58,331 nt of DNA from Bacteroidaceae bacterium (GTDB lineage: Bacteria; Bacteroidota; Bacteroidia; Bacteroidales; Bacteroidaceae). Location: positions 1 through 58,331 of the forward strand of contig JAGBKI010000019.1 of assembly GCA_017933995.1 (NCBI GenBank), in the 5' to 3' direction. Below are positions 17,604 through 26,913 of the stretch, piece by piece. The translations under genes and the position numbers were made by a program. Each line of letters opens with the position of its first letter. Positions within the stretch are counted from its first letter, which is position 1. The notes below the pieces were generated by a model. It was not told the DNA's origin. It saw nothing but the letters and a program-made list of their open reading frames with translations, and searched no databases.

Positions 17604-17722
17604 AGCGCACACCCCGTCAGCCGCCCTGCCTATATATTATATATAATACGGTATACCCCTACGCGCCGCCCCACCCTGCGGCATCCCCACACCAAGCATC
17701 ACACAACCACACCCGTACATCC

Positions 17723-18709
17723 GTGCAACCCATCATTTCCCCCGTCAGCCGCGAACTGCTCAAAGCGGAACTCACACCCGCCCGGCGGCTGCGCACCACG
17801 AACAAGAGCAACAACGAAATCTATGTCGTGACCTACCAAAACGCGCCCAACGTGCTGCGCGAAATAGGCCGCCTGCGCGAAATCGCTTTCCGCACCGCTG
17901 GGGGCGGCACGGGGCGTGAGCTTGACCTCGACGAATTCGACACGTGCGAGGGGTGCTACTACCAGCTCATCGTGTGGTGTCCCGAAACCGAGGAAATTCT
18001 GGGCGGCTACCGCTTCTTGCCCGGACTGGAATGCAAGTTCCGCGAAGACGGGCAGCCCCACCTCGCCACCAGCCACATGTTCCGCTTCTCGCAGGAGTTT
18101 ATACGCGACTACCTCGCCACGACTGTGGAGTTGGGACGCTCGTTCGTCACGCTCGAATACCAAAGTTCGCAGCGCAACTACAAGAGTCTCTTCGCCCTCG
18201 ACAACCTGTGGGACGGCCTCGGCGCACTGACGGTGGTCATTCCCGGCGTGCGCTACTTTTTCGGCAAGATGACGATGTACCCGTCGTTCAACCGCGCCTC
18301 GCGCGATATGATTCTCTATTTCCTCAACAAGCATTTCGGCGACAAGGAAGCCCTGGTGCGTCCCATCACGCCCGCCACCATCGGCACGCCTGAGGCACAG
18401 CTCGCGGCCATGTTCGACAAGCCCAACTTCAAGGACGACTATTTCACGCTCAACACCGAGGTGCGCAAGCTGGGCTACAACATACCACCGCTCATCAACG
18501 CCTACATGGGACTCAGTCCCACAATGCGCGTGTTCGGCACGGCGGTGAACGAGGACTTCGGGCAGGTTGAGGAGACGGGCATTCTCATCGCTTTCGACGA
18601 GATACTCGAAGAGAAGCGTATGCGCCACATCGAGACCTTCGTGCGCCGCCACCCCGAGTCTATGGAAATCATGCGCAACGTTTTCCTCAAAGAACACACC
18701 GACGCATGA
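17723..18709 (+). CDS. glsB: GlsB-like GNAT N-acyltransferase, glycine-lipid synthesis
   Basis: 328 residues from a GTG at 17723; no ATG upstream fits, and the intervening 119 bp contain an AT-rich TATATATTATATATAATA block. The sequence matches the OlsB/GlsB hemolysin-like family: NEIYVVTYQNAPNVLREIGRLREIAFR opens the acyltransferase fold, followed by ILGGYRFLPG and a long central VELGRSFV segment near 135. It would transfer a 3-hydroxyacyl chain from ACP to the amino group of glycine or a related amino acid, the first step before GlsA. Its stop overlaps the ATG of the next gene (ATGA), so the operon continues. Confidence 0.82.
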   Translation: MQPIISPVSRELLKAELTPARRLRTTNKSNNEIYVVTYQNAPNVLREIGRLREIAFRTAGGGTGRELDLDEFDTCEGCYYQLIVWCPETEEILGGYRFLPGLECKFREDGQPHLATSHMFRFSQEFIRDYLATTVELGRSFVTLEYQSSQRNYKSLFALDNLWDGLGALTVVIPGVRYFFGKMTMYPSFNRASRDMILYFLNKHFGDKEALVRPITPATIGTPEAQLAAMFDKPNFKDDYFTLNTEVRKLGYNIPPLINAYMGLSPTMRVFGTAVNEDFGQVEETGILIAFDEILEEKRMRHIETFVRRHPESMEIMRNVFLKEHTDA

Positions 18710-19593
18710 GGCACACCGTCTTGGCCATATTGCTGTGTTTTGCCCTGACGCTCGCCGCACAGGAAGTGCCGCTGTGCCGAGGCGGCTTGTCGACACACAC
18801 CGGCGTGCCCGTGGGCGACGCCGACACTGTGGCAGCCTCGCTCGACACGCTTAAAGCAAGAGGCATCACCGCCCTGCGCATCGAGCTGCGCGGCCCCTTA
18901 GCGCTCGAACGCCTCGACACGCTGCTGGTCCTGACTGACAAGGCCGCGATGGCCGTCACGCTGGCCGTGCCCGACACGCTGCTCTCGGCTCTCGGACTCG
19001 ACGCCGTGACCGGGCGCGCCGCCAGCCATAGCGTCAAGACATGGACCCTGATGCGCACCGCCACGACGCCCGCCGACACCCTGCTGCGCCAGGTGCGCGC
19101 TCTCGCCGCCGCCACGCCAGCCGCGCGCCACGGCGTGAGTTTCGTCAGCGCGGGCGAGACGCTCTTCCAACTTGTCGTCAGCGAACCGTGCGTCGACTAC
19201 CTCGGCCTCCGTCTGGGCTACGAAGACCAGCGCTGGGCTTCGCGCGACCGCGTTCGCGAAGCCATCGGGCAGGTGTTCAGCCGTATGCCCGACGTGCTGC
19301 ACAACGCTCTGCGCCAGCTCGAACTCGCTGACAAACCGCTCGTCATCGACTACGTGAACTATCCACGCGACCGCGCTGCCCACTATCCTGGCACGCCCGT
19401 CAGTATGCGCAATAACGTCGTGAACTATGTTCAGCATTTGGCCGGAGGTTGGCCTGGCAAAATCGCCGCCTTCTACGTGGGCGACTGGACAGGCGACACA
19501 AGTTTCCTCCCCTACCCGCCCACCGAGACGCTCTACAACAGCGACGACACAATCTGGCTCATTGCGGGGCAAACTCCCAGCGAAGCACAATAA
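18706..19593 (+). CDS. Secreted protein of unknown function, translationally coupled to glsB
   Basis: 295 residues with an N-terminal signal peptide ending near AAQEVP. Alternating hydrophobic strands and helices (RGITALRIELRG, AMAVTLAVPD, GVSFVSAG, CVDYLGLRLGY, KPLVIDYVNYP) suggest a TIM-barrel-like, glycosidase-related fold, but I see no safe catalytic pair and do not name a family. The start overlaps the glsB stop by 4 bp (ATGA). The operon position suggests an envelope-related role; that is inference only. Confidence 0.7.
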   Translation: MRHTVLAILLCFALTLAAQEVPLCRGGLSTHTGVPVGDADTVAASLDTLKARGITALRIELRGPLALERLDTLLVLTDKAAMAVTLAVPDTLLSALGLDAVTGRAASHSVKTWTLMRTATTPADTLLRQVRALAAATPAARHGVSFVSAGETLFQLVVSEPCVDYLGLRLGYEDQRWASRDRVREAIGQVFSRMPDVLHNALRQLELADKPLVIDYVNYPRDRAAHYPGTPVSMRNNVVNYVQHLAGGWPGKIAAFYVGDWTGDTSFLPYPPTETLYNSDDTIWLIAGQTPSEAQ

Positions 19594-19655
19594 CCACGCC
19601 GCCACTCCGTTTTTTATATATAATAGGGTGTAACTTCCTCAATAAACCAACGCTT

Positions 19656-22157
19656 ATGAAAAGGCACCTCCCCATACTCCTCCTCGCCCTGTTCGCTATT
19701 CTTGGCGCCCCGCGCGCCGTGGCGCAGTCGTCGATGACCGACGACCAGGTGATGGAGTTCATCGTCAGCGAAACCGCGCGCGGCACCACGCGCTCGCAGC
19801 TGATGACCAAACTCGTGGAGCGCGGCGTCACCGTCGAACAGGTGCGCCGCGTGCGCGACAAGTACGAGCGTATGCAGCAGAGCGGCACCACCGGCCGGCG
19901 CGACGACACGCAGTCCGCCTCGCGCACCCGCACCCCCAACGGACAGGCGCAGCGCGGGCGGGGCGGAAAGGACAGCCAGCAGACCCAGCAGCCCTCGCGC
20001 CGGCGCGACGCCCAGCGCCAGTACGACAGCGACGAGGAGCGCGACGACGACTACCGCGACGTCCTGAGCACTTTCGCCGAGGACAGCACCGAGAACTGGC
20101 GCGGGCGTGCCCTGCGCGAACCGCGCCGCGACCGCTCGCGCGAGGTCTTCGGGCGCAACATCTTCCAGCGCGACAACCTCACTTTCGAGCCTGAGATGAA
20201 CATCGCCACGCCCGCCGACTACCGCCTCGGCCCGGGCGACCAGGTGTTTGTCGACATCTACGGCGCGTCGCAAAAGAACTTCGAGGCCACCGTCTCGCCC
20301 GAGGGCGTCATCGACCTCAAGGGCTACGGCCCCGTCAATGTGGCCGGGCTGACCGTCAGCGGCGCCACCCAGCGACTGCGCAACACCATCGGGCGGCACT
20401 ACCAGAGTTCGCAGATACGCCTCACGGTGGGGCAGACCAAAACCATCAGCGTCAGCGTGATGGGCGAGGTCGAAATGCCCGGCACCTACACGCTCTCGGC
20501 CTTCGCCACCGTGTTCCACGCCCTCTACATGGCGGGCGGCACCACCGACATCGGCTCGCTGCGCGCCATCAAAGTCTATCGCGGCGGACGCCTCGTCACC
20601 ACCGTCGATGTCTACGACTACATCCTCAACGGCAACCTCACGGGCAACGTCCGCCTGCACAGCGAGGACGTCATCGTCGTGGGCACCTACGAGAGCCTCG
20701 TGCAGGTGGCCGGCAAGGTGAAGCGCCCCATGTTCTACGAAATGAAGCCCGGCGAGAGCGTCGCCACCCTGCTCGACTACGCGGGCGGACTGGCGGGCGA
20801 CGGCTATGCCGACAACATCAGCCTCGTGCGCAAGCAGGGCGGCGAGCGCAGCATCTACAGCCTCACGCCCTACGAGCGCGCCACGTTCCGCGTCCTCGAC
20901 GGCGACAGCCTCTACGTCGACAGCGCGCTCACACGCTTCAGCAATATGGTCGAGATTAAGGGCGAAGTGCGACGCCAGGGCATGTACCAGGTGGACGGAC
21001 AGGTCAGCACGCTGCGCCAGCTCATCGAGCGCGCGGGCGGCCTCACGGAGTACGCCTTTATGGGCCGCGCGCTGGTGCACCGCCACCGCCCCGACAACAC
21101 CGTCGAGGCCATCTCCGTCGACCTCGCCGGACTGATGGAGCACACCGCCCCCGACGTGCCGCTGCAAAACCGCGACCTCGTCTTCATCGCCTCCACGCGC
21201 GACCTGCAAGAGGAGCGCACCATGGGCATCTACGGCGAAGTGCAGATGCCCGGCACCTACGACTTCGTGGCCAACACTACCATCGAGGACCTCATCATCC
21301 AGGCCGGCGGCCTTAAGGACGCAGCCAGCCTGGTGCGCGTCGACGTCTCACGTCGCGTGCGCAACCGCACCGCCAGCGCCTCCGGCCAGCAGATTTCACA
21401 GTGGTACAGCTTCGAACTGCGCGACGGTCTCGTGGCCGACGCCGACACCGCTTTCGTCCTGCAACCCTTCGACGAGGTGTACGTGCGCCGCAGCCCCGCC
21501 TACATCGAGCAGGAGCACGTCAGCGTCACCGGCGAAATCAACTTCGAGGGCAGCTACGCCCTGACCAAGAAGGAGGTGCGCCTCTCCGACCTCATCCAGA
21601 TGGCCGGCGGCCTCACGCCCGAAGCCTTCGCCCACGGCGCGCGCCTGGAGCGCGTCCTCACCTACGCCGAGATACAGAAGCGCAACACCCTCCTCAAACT
21701 CATCGTCACCGACAGCATCGACGTGCGCAAACTCGAACTGAGCGACGTGCGCACCGTCGGCATCTACCTCGACCGCGCCCTGGCCGAGCCGGGCTCCGAG
21801 TGGGACGTCGTGCTGCGCAACGGCGACCGCCTCGTCATACCGCAGTACACCAACATCGTCAGCACCAACGGCGAGGTCATCTACCCCAACAGCGTCAGCT
21901 ACCGCGAGGGCGCGTCGCTCTCCTACTACATCAACCAGAGCGGCGGCTTCACCCAGCGCGCTCGCAAGCACCGCGTCTTCGCCGTCAATATGAACGGCAC
22001 CGTGACGCGCGTGCGCAGCGCCAAGGACATCGAGCCGGGCTGCGAAATCGTTGTGCCCTCGCGCGCCGCCCGACGCGGCCTCAACACCACCGAAATCCTC
22101 TCGCTCGGCACGATGGGCGTCAGCCTCGCAGCCGTACTCGCCACCGTACTGAAGTAA
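19656..22157 (+). CDS. Polysaccharide export outer-membrane protein with multiple SLBB domains (Wza-like)
   Basis: 833 residues from the ATG at 19656, with signal peptide ending at AVAQ. Residues 25-65 form a short helical domain, 70-150 a charged, low-complexity linker rich in Arg/Asp/Gln, then the polysaccharide export domain starting YRLGPGDQVFVDIYG (about 190) and several SLBB repeats marked by V-x-GEVxxPGxY motifs (near 270, 350, 430, 525 and 630). A C-terminal hydrophobic segment ends at VLATVLK. It would form the outer-membrane channel for exopolysaccharide or capsule. Followed by a chain-length/co-polymerase gene 16 bp away. No glycosyltransferases accompany the pair, so the glycan genes must be elsewhere. 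Confidence 0.9.
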   Translation: MKRHLPILLLALFAILGAPRAVAQSSMTDDQVMEFIVSETARGTTRSQLMTKLVERGVTVEQVRRVRDKYERMQQSGTTGRRDDTQSASRTRTPNGQAQRGRGGKDSQQTQQPSRRRDAQRQYDSDEERDDDYRDVLSTFAEDSTENWRGRALREPRRDRSREVFGRNIFQRDNLTFEPEMNIATPADYRLGPGDQVFVDIYGASQKNFEATVSPEGVIDLKGYGPVNVAGLTVSGATQRLRNTIGRHYQSSQIRLTVGQTKTISVSVMGEVEMPGTYTLSAFATVFHALYMAGGTTDIGSLRAIKVYRGGRLVTTVDVYDYILNGNLTGNVRLHSEDVIVVGTYESLVQVAGKVKRPMFYEMKPGESVATLLDYAGGLAGDGYADNISLVRKQGGERSIYSLTPYERATFRVLDGDSLYVDSALTRFSNMVEIKGEVRRQGMYQVDGQVSTLRQLIERAGGLTEYAFMGRALVHRHRPDNTVEAISVDLAGLMEHTAPDVPLQNRDLVFIASTRDLQEERTMGIYGEVQMPGTYDFVANTTIEDLIIQAGGLKDAASLVRVDVSRRVRNRTASASGQQISQWYSFELRDGLVADADTAFVLQPFDEVYVRRSPAYIEQEHVSVTGEINFEGSYALTKKEVRLSDLIQMAGGLTPEAFAHGARLERVLTYAEIQKRNTLLKLIVTDSIDVRKLELSDVRTVGIYLDRALAEPGSEWDVVLRNGDRLVIPQYTNIVSTNGEVIYPNSVSYREGASLSYYINQSGGFTQRARKHRVFAVNMNGTVTRVRSAKDIEPGCEIVVPSRAARRGLNTTEILSLGTMGVSLAAVLATVLK

Positions 22158-22173
22158 CCCCCTACAAGCCGCA

Positions 22174-23406
22174 ATGAAGTTCCCCCGTTTCAACATAAAG
22201 AAGAAACCGCCAGTAGGAGCGCAGGCGTCCTCACCTGCAACCGCCGACACTGCCGCCGCTCCCGCTGATGGCGTTGCGTCTGCTGCTGCATCGCAGCAGC
22301 CCCCTGCCGACGAGGCTGCATCGCAGCAGCCTCCCGCCCCGGCTGAAGCCCCCCTCCCCGTCCTCTCCGAGAAAATCAGCATCAACGCCATCTTCGGCTG
22401 CATCTGGCGCAACAAGTGGAAGTACATCCTCCCGCTCCTCCTCACCGGCGCGCTCGTCGCGTGGCTCGCGCTGTGCATCCCGCGCTACTACAAAGTCACC
22501 GTGATGCTCGCCCCCGAATACAACCTGCCCACCAGCGGCCTCAGCGGCTCGCTCGGCAGCCTCGCCTCAAGCATCGGCCTCGACTTCGGCAGCATGACCA
22601 GCACCGACGCCATCGTGCCCCTGTTCTACCCCGACCTCATCGGCTCGACCGACTTCCTCGTGCCGCTCTTCAACGTTAAGGTCACCACCAAGGACGGCAA
22701 GTTCAAAGGCCGCTACGCCGACTACCTGATGAAGCAGACCAAGCGTCCGTGGTGGGAGACCGAGATGGCCGCGCTGATGGCCAAAATCGCGCCCCCGCCG
22801 CAGAGCAGCGTGGGCGGCGAGCAGGACACCATCAACCCCTTCGCCCTCACCTACGCCGAGGACCAGCTGATGCGCGGCATCAAGGGCAGCATCAACTGCA
22901 CCGTCGACAAGAAGACCGACGTCATCACCCTCACCACCCAGGCGCAAGACCCGCTCGTGGCCGCCTTGCTGGCCGACACCGTGCGCGTCCGCTTGCAAAA
23001 CTTCATCATTCAATACCGCACCGTCAAGGCGCGCCGCGACCTCGACCTCGTCGAGAAGCAGTGCGAGGACGCCCACAACGACTACCTCAAGAAGCAGGCC
23101 GCCTACGCCACCTTCGTCGACGCCAACCAAGACCTCGTGCTGGAGACCTTCAAGGCCAAGGAGAAAGACCTTGAGGACGAGATGCAGCTGGCCTTCAACG
23201 CCTACAGCACCCTCCTGACGCGCGTCCAGCTGGCCAAGGCCAAGGTGCAGGAGCGCACCCCCGCCTTCACCACGCTGCAAAACTCCAGCGTACCCGTCAA
23301 GCACGCCGGCCCGCCCCGCGTCATGATGGTGCTCGGCGCCCTCGTCGCCGCCTTCATCATCACCACCGTCGTCCTCATCTCCCGCGACAAACGTCTCAAG
23401 TGGTAA
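22174..23406 (+). CDS. Wzz/GumC-like polysaccharide chain-length determinant
   Basis: 410 residues. A Pro/Ala/Gln-rich cytoplasmic N-terminus (residues 12-62) contains an imperfect duplication of AASQQPPADEA-like sequence. Transmembrane helix 1 is near 82-102 (YILPLLLTGALVAWLAL), a large periplasmic region with coiled-coil helices spans about 270-350, and transmembrane helix 2 lies near 380-400 before a basic end. This is the polysaccharide co-polymerase arrangement, without a fused tyrosine kinase domain. It should work with the SLBB export protein directly upstream to control length and export of a surface polysaccharide. Confidence 0.87.
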   Translation: MKFPRFNIKKKPPVGAQASSPATADTAAAPADGVASAAASQQPPADEAASQQPPAPAEAPLPVLSEKISINAIFGCIWRNKWKYILPLLLTGALVAWLALCIPRYYKVTVMLAPEYNLPTSGLSGSLGSLASSIGLDFGSMTSTDAIVPLFYPDLIGSTDFLVPLFNVKVTTKDGKFKGRYADYLMKQTKRPWWETEMAALMAKIAPPPQSSVGGEQDTINPFALTYAEDQLMRGIKGSINCTVDKKTDVITLTTQAQDPLVAALLADTVRVRLQNFIIQYRTVKARRDLDLVEKQCEDAHNDYLKKQAAYATFVDANQDLVLETFKAKEKDLEDEMQLAFNAYSTLLTRVQLAKAKVQERTPAFTTLQNSSVPVKHAGPPRVMMVLGALVAAFIITTVVLISRDKRLKW

Positions 23407-23419
23407 AAGCGCCTACCGG

Positions 23420-23490
23420 CCTCTATCGTCTCTATTGCCTCTAAAGTCTCTATTGTCTCTATTCTCTCTATTGTCTCTATTCACTCTATC
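23420..23490. repeat. Degenerate TCTCTATTG tandem repeat
   Basis: About eight copies of a 7-9 bp word (TCTCTATTG, TCTCTATTC and similar) fill the gap between the chain-length gene and the FMN-binding protein gene, ending just before its start at 23497. A pyrimidine-rich unstructured leader or a slippage-prone spacer. Confidence 0.65.
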
Positions 23491-23496
23491 CCTCCA

Positions 23497-23907
23497 ATGA
23501 CCCGCAAAACCACCCTCCTCTCCCTCGGCGCCCTGGCCATAGTGGCCGTGGGCGTAGTGCTGTTCCTCTCGCTGGCTCCCGCCGACGGTATCATGACCAA
23601 GAAGAACGGCACCTACATCGTGAACACCACGAAACTCACCCCCAACGTGCGCGGCTACGCAGGCCCCACGCCACTCGAAATCACCATCAAGGGCGACAAG
23701 ATAACCGACATCAAGGCCCTGCCCAACCACGACACGCCCGACTTCTTCGTCAGCGCGAAGAACAAACTTTTCAAGCAGTACAAGGGCAAGACCGTCGCCG
23801 AGGCGCTCGCCCTCCAGCCTGACGGCGCAACCGGTGCCACCTACTCCTCCCGCGCCATCGTCACCAACCTGCAAGAGGGTCTGAAGTACTATAAAGCCCA
23901 CAAGTAA
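23497..23907 (+). CDS. Small membrane-anchored FMN-binding domain protein
   Basis: 136 residues. One N-terminal transmembrane or signal-anchor helix (about 8-28), then a compact FMN_bind domain like that of NqrC/RnfG: LEITIKGDKITDIKAL and a late DGATGATYSSRAI, which contains the TGATxS-type motif whose last Ser/Thr receives FMN through a phosphoester bond from ApbE. Probably on the outer face of the inner membrane, where it could take part in electron transfer. No Nqr, Rnf or apbE gene is nearby. Next to polysaccharide export genes, so operon membership may be incidental. Confidence 0.78.
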   Translation: MTRKTTLLSLGALAIVAVGVVLFLSLAPADGIMTKKNGTYIVNTTKLTPNVRGYAGPTPLEITIKGDKITDIKALPNHDTPDFFVSAKNKLFKQYKGKTVAEALALQPDGATGATYSSRAIVTNLQEGLKYYKAHK

Positions 23908-23917
23908 CGCGGTTTAT

Positions 23918-25057
23918 ATGAAACACTTCACCCTATCCGCACTACTCACAGTCTTAGCGTTAGTGGGATGTGGCGCGGGGAATGCCACCCGTCCGCAACC
24001 AACTGAAACAACCGACACGATTGCTCCATCCGCTATGGCGGCCAGCGTGGCCGACACGATTACGGACAAGACCTGTGTTGTACAAGCCGACACCCTTGTC
24101 ATCGCTATGTGCGGCGACATCATGATGGGCACGACATATCCCAGCGTGCAACTTCCTGCAAACGGCGGGCGCGATGTGTTCCTCGACACGAAAGCAATTA
24201 CCCAGAGCGCCAACTTAGCTTTGGGCAACTTGGAAGGCACTTTGCTCGAAGGTGGCAAAAGCACCAAGGGCAGTGGGCCACACAGTTTCTCTTTCCGCAC
24301 ACCACCAGCCTATGTGGAATGGCTCGTGGACGCTGGCTATGACTACGTAAGCCAGGCCAACAACCATGCCAACGACTTCGGCACGGAGGGCATACTTTCT
24401 ACGGAACGCACACTCGACAGTGCGGGCATCGCTTTCAGCGGCATCAACGGACGACGCGAGAGTGCTGTGATGGAGCGCGACGGTGTGCGCTACGGCATAT
24501 GCGCCTTCGGACATAACCGCTACACGCTCAAACACCGTGACTTGCAGACCGTTGAGCGTATACTGGACGACCTGCGCGCGAAGTGCGACATAGTCATTGT
24601 GTCCTTTCACGGCGGAGCCGAAGGCAGGGACAAGCGCCACTTGCCGCCGGGCAGCGAGAGTTTTCTTGGCGAAGACCGGGGTGCGCTGCGCGAGTTCGCC
24701 CACTTCTGCATAGACCATGGCGCAGACATCGTTTTCGGGCACGGGCCACACGTGGTGCGCGCCATGGAAGTGTACAAGGGTAAGTTCGTAGCCTACAGCC
24801 TCGGCAACTTCTGCACGCCATACGGCATGAGCCTCACCGGCATCTCGGGCTATTCGCCCGTGGCCGAGGTACGCATTCTGCGCCAAGGCGGCAACTTTGT
24901 GGACGGACAAATTCACAGTTTCATCCAACAAAAAGGCGTGGGGCCACGACGTGATGCAACTTGCGCCGTCGCCCGCGAAATCCGCACGCTTTCGCGCGAA
25001 GACATCCCCACCTCCCCCTTGCGTATCAGCGAAAGCGGCGCAATGACATTGGAATAA
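23918..25057 (+). CDS. CapA-family lipoprotein (metallophosphatase-like)
   Basis: 379 residues with a lipobox (LVGCGAG, Cys18). The mature part has the CapA/PgsA layout of a calcineurin-like fold: CGDIMMGT near 66, NLEGTLLEG near 108, SQANNHANDFG near 150, VSFHGGAEG near 227, DIVFGHGPHVV near 272 and SLGNFC near 295. Gram-positive CapA proteins act in poly-gamma-glutamate synthesis, but the family is broad and other members are phosphatase-like. Ten bp after the FMN-binding gene; the operon ends in a strong bidirectional terminator. Confidence 0.88.
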   Translation: MKHFTLSALLTVLALVGCGAGNATRPQPTETTDTIAPSAMAASVADTITDKTCVVQADTLVIAMCGDIMMGTTYPSVQLPANGGRDVFLDTKAITQSANLALGNLEGTLLEGGKSTKGSGPHSFSFRTPPAYVEWLVDAGYDYVSQANNHANDFGTEGILSTERTLDSAGIAFSGINGRRESAVMERDGVRYGICAFGHNRYTLKHRDLQTVERILDDLRAKCDIVIVSFHGGAEGRDKRHLPPGSESFLGEDRGALREFAHFCIDHGADIVFGHGPHVVRAMEVYKGKFVAYSLGNFCTPYGMSLTGISGYSPVAEVRILRQGGNFVDGQIHSFIQQKGVGPRRDATCAVAREIRTLSREDIPTSPLRISESGAMTLE

Positions 25058-25097
25058 GCACATCCGCATTTCGTCGGGGCATAAGCCCAACACAATA

Positions 25098-25135
25098 AAG
25101 CGGCAGGACTTCTGAAAAGAGCCCTGCCGCTTTTT
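25098..25135. terminator. Bidirectional terminator between the CapA gene and eno
   Basis: AAAGCGGCAGG (25098-25108) pairs with CCTGCCGCTTT (25123-25133), followed by TTTTT on the plus strand. It separates convergent genes. Confidence 0.85.
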
Positions 25136-25156
25136 ATATTAAGGAGTGCCTATAGT

Positions 25157-26485
<1,329 letters not shown>

Positions 26486-26505
26486 TTAAAAGGTTTGACT
26501 TGCCG

Positions 26506-26513
26506 CAAAAGTA
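26506..26513 (-). promoter_or_regulatory. -7 box for eno
   Basis: TACTTTTG on the minus strand, 33 bp upstream of the ATG at 26473. Confidence 0.6.
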
Positions 26514-26641
26514 CAAAAAAAACGCAACGCGCGCCGCTTCGGCGCGGAAAAAGCGCGTTTTTTCGGCGACGCTTAAAGCGGTTCTTGTTTGTCTTGCGGC
26601 GGTTTGTAAGCTGCATTTCTTCCTGTTTCTTAGATTTGGCC

Positions 26642-26649
26642 TATCTTTG
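26642..26649 (+). promoter_or_regulatory. -7 box upstream of the type III restriction-modification leader
   Basis: TATCTTTG; predicted transcript start near 26656, giving a leader of about 260 nt before the methylase ATG, with the folded element at 26719-26859 inside it. Confidence 0.6.
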
Positions 26650-26718
26650 CAGCGACATAAGCCCGCGCGGAGGCGCAGGCGACACAATAGAATAAACAAG
26701 CGTTTGCTTCGTATTCGG

Positions 26719-26859
26719 TATGTCGTGAAACGTAGGAAATTTCATTAAGCATATACACGAATAAGTCGTAAACGTCTGCGCTTTGCGTAGGCGTGACTTA
26801 TCGTATATGCAGGCATCCTACGGCCAACGACATAGATAAGGACACGCCTTTTTTATGTC
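26719..26859 (+). ncRNA. Strongly folded leader or small RNA with alternative terminator-like hairpin
   Basis: Nested helices: TATGTCGT (26719-26726) with ACGACATA (26827-26834); CGTAGGA (26731) with TCCTACG (26816); GCATATAC (26749) with GTATATGC (26803); ATAAGTC (26761) with GACTTAT (26795); ACGTCTGCGC (26772) with GCGTAGGCGT (26785, two wobbles) around a TTT loop. That is about 40 bp of nested pairing. A second hairpin, 26829-26841 with 26847-26859 (12 of 13 paired, T-rich 3' arm), reuses the 3' strand of the outermost helix, so the two folds exclude each other. It could be a regulatory leader for the type III genes or an independent small RNA such as a 6S-like rod. No known family is assigned. 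Confidence 0.6.
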
Positions 26860-26913
26860 TTGGCCTTAGGAAGCCTGCAACCGAAGATAAGCCGACGCGC
26901 AAAAGCGTACATT

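Noticed and set aside
19656-23406. Complete capsule biosynthesis locus
   Set aside because: Only export and chain-length proteins are present; no sugar transferases, flippase or polymerase in the adjacent genes.
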